From the NCBI GenBank assembly GCA_910586315.1, contig CAJUIP010000028.1, positions 1 to 45,583 of the forward strand: a stretch of 45,583 nt of DNA, given 5' to 3'. This stretch comes from an uncultured Lachnospiraceae bacterium. GTDB taxonomy: Bacteria > Bacillota > Clostridia > Lachnospirales > Lachnospiraceae. The notes under the pieces were generated by a model. That model saw nothing but the letters and a program-made list of their open reading frames with translations. It was not told where the DNA came from and made no database searches. Shown in pieces: positions 42,795 to 45,583 of the stretch (positions are counted from its first letter, which is position 1; each line of letters begins with the position of its first letter). The translations under genes and the position numbers were made by a program.

Positions 42795-44459
42795 TTATAT
42801 ATTCCCTAGTGAAAATTCATTCTCATCATCTGCACGCCCCACTATGCAGGAAATCTCGCTCCGTATTCTTTGAATCCTTTCCAGATCAGCCCTCATATCC
42901 ATCGCAAGAGCTTCCCGGCGTTCTTTTTCATCGTTCATTTTTTTGTGGACATCTTCCATGGCCTTTTCAAGGGCTGCGCGCTGGGCCGTAATTTCATCCT
43001 CAATCGAAGTGTTGACCAGTTTTATCTGCTTCGTGATGGCAGTTTCAATTCCATGGCCAACCTCTCTCAGTACCTTGGGATACACTTCCGCGTTCAGCCG
43101 CATTCTGATCTGGTTTTTCATTTCTTCTCTCTTTTTATCGCCTCTGATTTTATTGACATACGTGATCAGTCCGGCAATGATACCGCCAATCAACGGCCCC
43201 GCGACGATAATCGCCGCCACGGCTGCAACCGTCGTCGATACCACGCTGTTTCCCACATCCTCTGTGTTAAAGTTAAAAGAAATATGGACATCGCCGACAG
43301 CTTCCCCGTTCATGCAGTTTGCCACACGCTTTAAATACTTCTCTACCTTAGGTACAAAACGTTTTTTCACACTGACCGTCACGGCATTGCGGACTACCAT
43401 ATTCATCCTGTCGTTAATGCTTTGATTGTTCAAAGCCATAGCTATAAAAGAAGGCTCCTCCGCCTCTAACGCCATCTGGACATCCGCTTTCATTTCTTCG
43501 GCACATTCGGAAATCTGCAAATCAAAATCGGCTTTTTCTTTTGCAAACCGGCTGTTCAGTTCCTCTAATTGTTTCCCAAACCTTTCTTTCTGCTCATCCA
43601 GTTCAGATTCCGACATTTCACTGCTTTTCAATGTGGTACGCAAATAATTTTCCGTCGCGTCAGCGGCTGAAAGGACGGCGTTTCTGAATTTCTTCGCCAG
43701 AATCTCCTGCGAACGTTCCTGAATGCCGCGGAGAAATTCTTCCAATTCTTCTGCATCGCCGCTATAACTGCTGGTGGTACAATACGTCACTTCCCGACCA
43801 CCGATAAAACGGTTCAGATTTTCTTTCAGCGCATCGAACGTCTTTTCAAAATCATCGTTTCGTTTATCAAACTTCGTGATGACAACGCAGACGGGCATAT
43901 CATGCAGACATAATTCTTTTAAAATATTTCCCACGCTGCTGCGGACAATCATATCATCCGCAGGAAACGTGATTATATAAGCAAGGCTGAGAGGGAGGTA
44001 ATTGTCAATCGCCCTGTTGTGAACCTCAAATCCCGACTCGAATCCCGGCATATCCACCAGCATTACATCCGGGATTTCTCCGAAAAAACGGTTTCTCAAA
44101 TTCAGACGTGTGCAGCGGACCGCATTCGCATCCACATGAAGCTCTCTGTATTCAGAAGCGCTGATCTCCTTACAGGTTCCGTCGTTTTGGACGACACAGA
44201 TATTGTCCCCCTCAGGATTGTAAGCAATTTCCGCTGGAACTGCCGTTTCCGGCGTGATATCTTCTCTCAGAATTTTTCTGCTATATCCCAAAAGCGTATT
44301 TAACAATGCACTTTTTCCCGAACTGAATTTCCCAATGATCGGAGTACATACCTTCGCGGTTTCCGTTTCCTGCATCAGCTTCTCAACCGTCTCATTCGAC
44401 AACGAATAGGCATTGTTCATTCCCCATAATTCCTCAAGAGCTCTCTTGATTTTTTCCAT
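42795..44459 (-). CDS. Dynamin-like GTPase 1, membrane-anchored
   Basis: A 554-residue large GTPase, first gene of the system. G1 is GKFSSGKSA (43-51), G2 lies near EDITPETAVP (66-75), G3 is DMPG (136-139) and G4 is TKFD (195-198). Helical stalk segments follow. Residues 403-437 form a long hydrophobic hairpin (TTVAAVAAIIVAGPLIGGII), which should insert into the membrane as in other bacterial dynamins. The start was set at MEKIKRALEE because GGAGGT lies nine bases upstream; it abuts the earlier ATG at 44468 with no spacing. The gene sits about 215 nt after a strong promoter. Confidence 0.9.
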   Translation of the reverse strand: MEKIKRALEELWGMNNAYSLSNETVEKLMQETETAKVCTPIIGKFSSGKSALLNTLLGYSRKILREDITPETAVPAEIAYNPEGDNICVVQNDGTCKEISASEYRELHVDANAVRCTRLNLRNRFFGEIPDVMLVDMPGFESGFEVHNRAIDNYLPLSLAYIITFPADDMIVRSSVGNILKELCLHDMPVCVVITKFDKRNDDFEKTFDALKENLNRFIGGREVTYCTTSSYSGDAEELEEFLRGIQERSQEILAKKFRNAVLSAADATENYLRTTLKSSEMSESELDEQKERFGKQLEELNSRFAKEKADFDLQISECAEEMKADVQMALEAEEPSFIAMALNNQSINDRMNMVVRNAVTVSVKKRFVPKVEKYLKRVANCMNGEAVGDVHISFNFNTEDVGNSVVSTTVAAVAAIIVAGPLIGGIIAGLITYVNKIRGDKKREEMKNQIRMRLNAEVYPKVLREVGHGIETAITKQIKLVNTSIEDEITAQRAALEKAMEDVHKKMNDEKERREALAMDMRADLERIQRIRSEISCIVGRADDENEFSLGNI

Positions 44460-44680
44460 GCGTCCCATACCTCCATGAAGGTTCCTTTTTGTATGTTTTT
44501 GCAGAACCGCTGATTTCCATATCCCCTGCCATTTCCCATGTGCTGACATAGTTCCTCTCAGCCAAATAGCGCCTCGTGAAGCCAATACAGCAGATGGAAA
44601 TTCATGCAACTCATTTGGTGAGGTGGAAATGTGTCAATGCACCAGTTTCTCAGCCCACAAATGAATGGATGTTATTTTTT

Positions 44681-44709
44681 ATTATAAGTGATTGCGCGGA
44701 CAATATCAA
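44681..44709 (-). promoter_or_regulatory. Promoter of the dynamin/HerA/nuclease operon
   Basis: On the minus strand TTGATA (44704-44709), a 17-bp spacer and a perfect TATAAT (44681-44686). Transcription would start near 44674, leaving a leader of about 215 nt before dynamin 1. The -35 overlaps the stop of a possible 43-codon gene. A second TTGACA at 44632-44637 lacks a good -10. Confidence 0.75.
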
Positions 44710-44837
44710 TATATGTCGCTCCTTAGCGTTTCCCCTTTTATAAAACCAACGTTCAATTTCGGGAAATAAAGGATCTTCTCCCTTGTTTTAGGCTCATACA
44801 GCTTCCCGAGTTTGCCACTTGAATAAACAAGTTTCAT
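44706..44837 (-). CDS. Possible 43-residue basic protein upstream of the system
   Basis: An ATG-started frame of 43 codons (MKLVYSSGKLGKLYEPKTRE, ending GETLRSDIY) with AAGGAAA upstream. It is basic and has no membrane segment. It lies between the transposase remnant and the system promoter. It could be a small regulator, a remnant of a longer gene or chance; nothing recognisable. The 473 nt from 44460 to 44932 hold this frame, the promoter and a plus-strand terminator, and nothing else that I see. Confidence 0.3.
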   Translation of the reverse strand: MKLVYSSGKLGKLYEPKTREKILYFPKLNVGFIKGETLRSDIY

Positions 44838-44855
44838 AAAATATTTCCTTCTTTT

Positions 44856-44877
44856 GCAAGGTTTTCCTTGCTTTTTT
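44856..44877 (+). terminator. Intrinsic terminator before the transposase
   Basis: GCAAGG-TTTT-CCTTGC followed by TTTTTT on the plus strand. No plus-strand gene lies nearby upstream, so it may shield the insertion sequence from outside transcription or stop antisense RNA. Confidence 0.6.
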
Positions 44878-44932
44878 GTGTTTTTATGACAAACTATATA
44901 AGTAGGTATATAGGTCTATTTTGGAGGGTATT

Positions 44933-45583
44933 ATGTACGTTGAGTGTTTTATGAATAATGGAAAACCATATCTCCGACTGGTCCAGTCCGTCCGGGTTAC
45001 GAATAGGGCAGACAGAAAGGTTCCCCAAAAGCAGGTCGTCTTCAATATTGGCCCTCTGGACCGCTTTGATGATGGGCAGCCCTGCTATGTGGAGCGCCTT
45101 AAAAAGTCCTTTCAGGCAGGCGTCCCCTTGCTCCCGGACCTTGAGCCCTACTGCCATGCCAAAAAGCAGGCAGAAGACTACCATTTCTCTATGAAGGATG
45201 GCAGCTCTGACTGCTTCGGCCACCCCAGGCTCTTCTCTCATGTCCTCCTGGAGCGCATCCTTGAAGAGCTTGGGCTCAATACCTTCTTCTCTTCCTATTT
45301 GAGATCGGGGAACCGGATGAAGACATCCTGGATGAGGAAGGGAACATCATAGAGAAAGGACAGCGCAAGATGGGTGTCTGCAAGGAAGAACGCAAACTCC
45401 CCATTGTCCAGACGGGGCTGTTCATGGACGATGAGGGCATCCCCATCGCGATCGAAACCTTCCCCGGAAATACCCTGGACCACCTGACTTTAAGGAAATC
45501 CCTGGAAAACAACATCGACGGCCTGGACTTCTCCCGCTTTATCCTCATTGCTGACCGGGGAATCTGCAATTACCCCAACCTTC
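44933..45583 (+). pseudogene. IS1634/IS4-like transposase, internally deleted and truncated by the window
   Basis: An N-terminal part (MYVECFMNNGKPYLRL to GLNTFFSSY, about 120 codons) with GGAGGG upstream reads into a stop at 45352. From about 45298 another frame continues with EIGEPDEDILDEEGNII, VQTGLFMDDEGIPIAIETF, PGNTLDHLTLR and FILIADRGICNY, the DDE core of IS1634/IS4-type transposases. In relatives as I recall them, roughly 100 or more residues, including the first catalytic Asp in YYDVTNFYFE, lie between these blocks. Here FFSSY joins directly to FEIGEP. So an internal deletion with frameshift has killed the gene. The 3' end lies beyond the window. Confidence 0.85.

Noticed and set aside
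29816..44459. Integrative conjugative element or prophage
   Set aside because: No integrase, relaxase, coupling protein, capsid or tail gene is visible; the HerA protein alone is not enough.

Overview
The window reads as chromosome of a Gram-positive gut Clostridia member, most likely Lachnospiraceae. This is inferred from the gene set (adjacent DUF5716/DUF5717 genes, DUF4364, DUF6472 and DUF975 proteins), a tig-clpP-clpX-lon-engB order, strong AGGAGG-type ribosome binding sites, a T-box leader and a CIRCE operator. Nearly all genes lie on the minus strand. No rRNA, tRNA, CRISPR array or prophage module was seen.

Layout. 1-4.1 kb: valS, a DUF6472-like Cys protein and a GNAT acetyltransferase, all downstream of a TTGACA/TATTAT promoter and a T-box leader. 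4.2-10 kb: a hairpin-rich repeat, then a three-gene block of unknown function (TPR protein, Hsp70/actin-like DUF5716, 1192-aa DUF5717). 10.2-12.5 kb: DUF4364 regulator-like protein, a small membrane protein and a vWA lipoprotein. 12.6-19.2 kb: proteostasis block tig-clpP-clpX-lon plus the ribosome-assembly GTPase engB. 19.4-25.5 kb: membrane proteins, a DJ-1/PfpI protein, an enolase-superfamily dehydratase, a PatB/MalY aminotransferase and a divergent XRE regulator. 25.5-29.6 kb: CYTH protein, groES-groEL under a CIRCE-overlapped promoter, and a divergent small membrane protein plus IclR regulator.

29.8-44.5 kb is the accessory part and the main point of interest. A strong promoter (TTGATA, 17 bp, TATAAT) precedes a long minus-strand run: membrane-anchored dynamin-like GTPase, second dynamin-like GTPase, a TerB-like plus beta-helix protein, a TerB-like plus barrel-sandwich protein, a third dynamin-like GTPase, a 1037-aa HerA/DUF87 ATPase, a DNA/RNA non-specific endonuclease toxin, its probable YezG/DUF600-type immunity protein, an MTA/SAH nucleosidase and a MATE exporter. 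Most spacings are 10-21 nt. I infer one multiprotein membrane machine built from three large GTPases, two paralogous adaptors and a translocase-type ATPase, carrying a nuclease/immunity pair. I do not recognise this combination as a named system.

The right edge (44.9 kb to the end) holds an IS1634/IS4-like transposase inactivated by an internal deletion and frameshift; it continues past the window. At least one dispersed hairpin repeat recurs in several intergenic gaps. Starts were moved from the longest open frame to the ATG with a ribosome binding site wherever the two differed.
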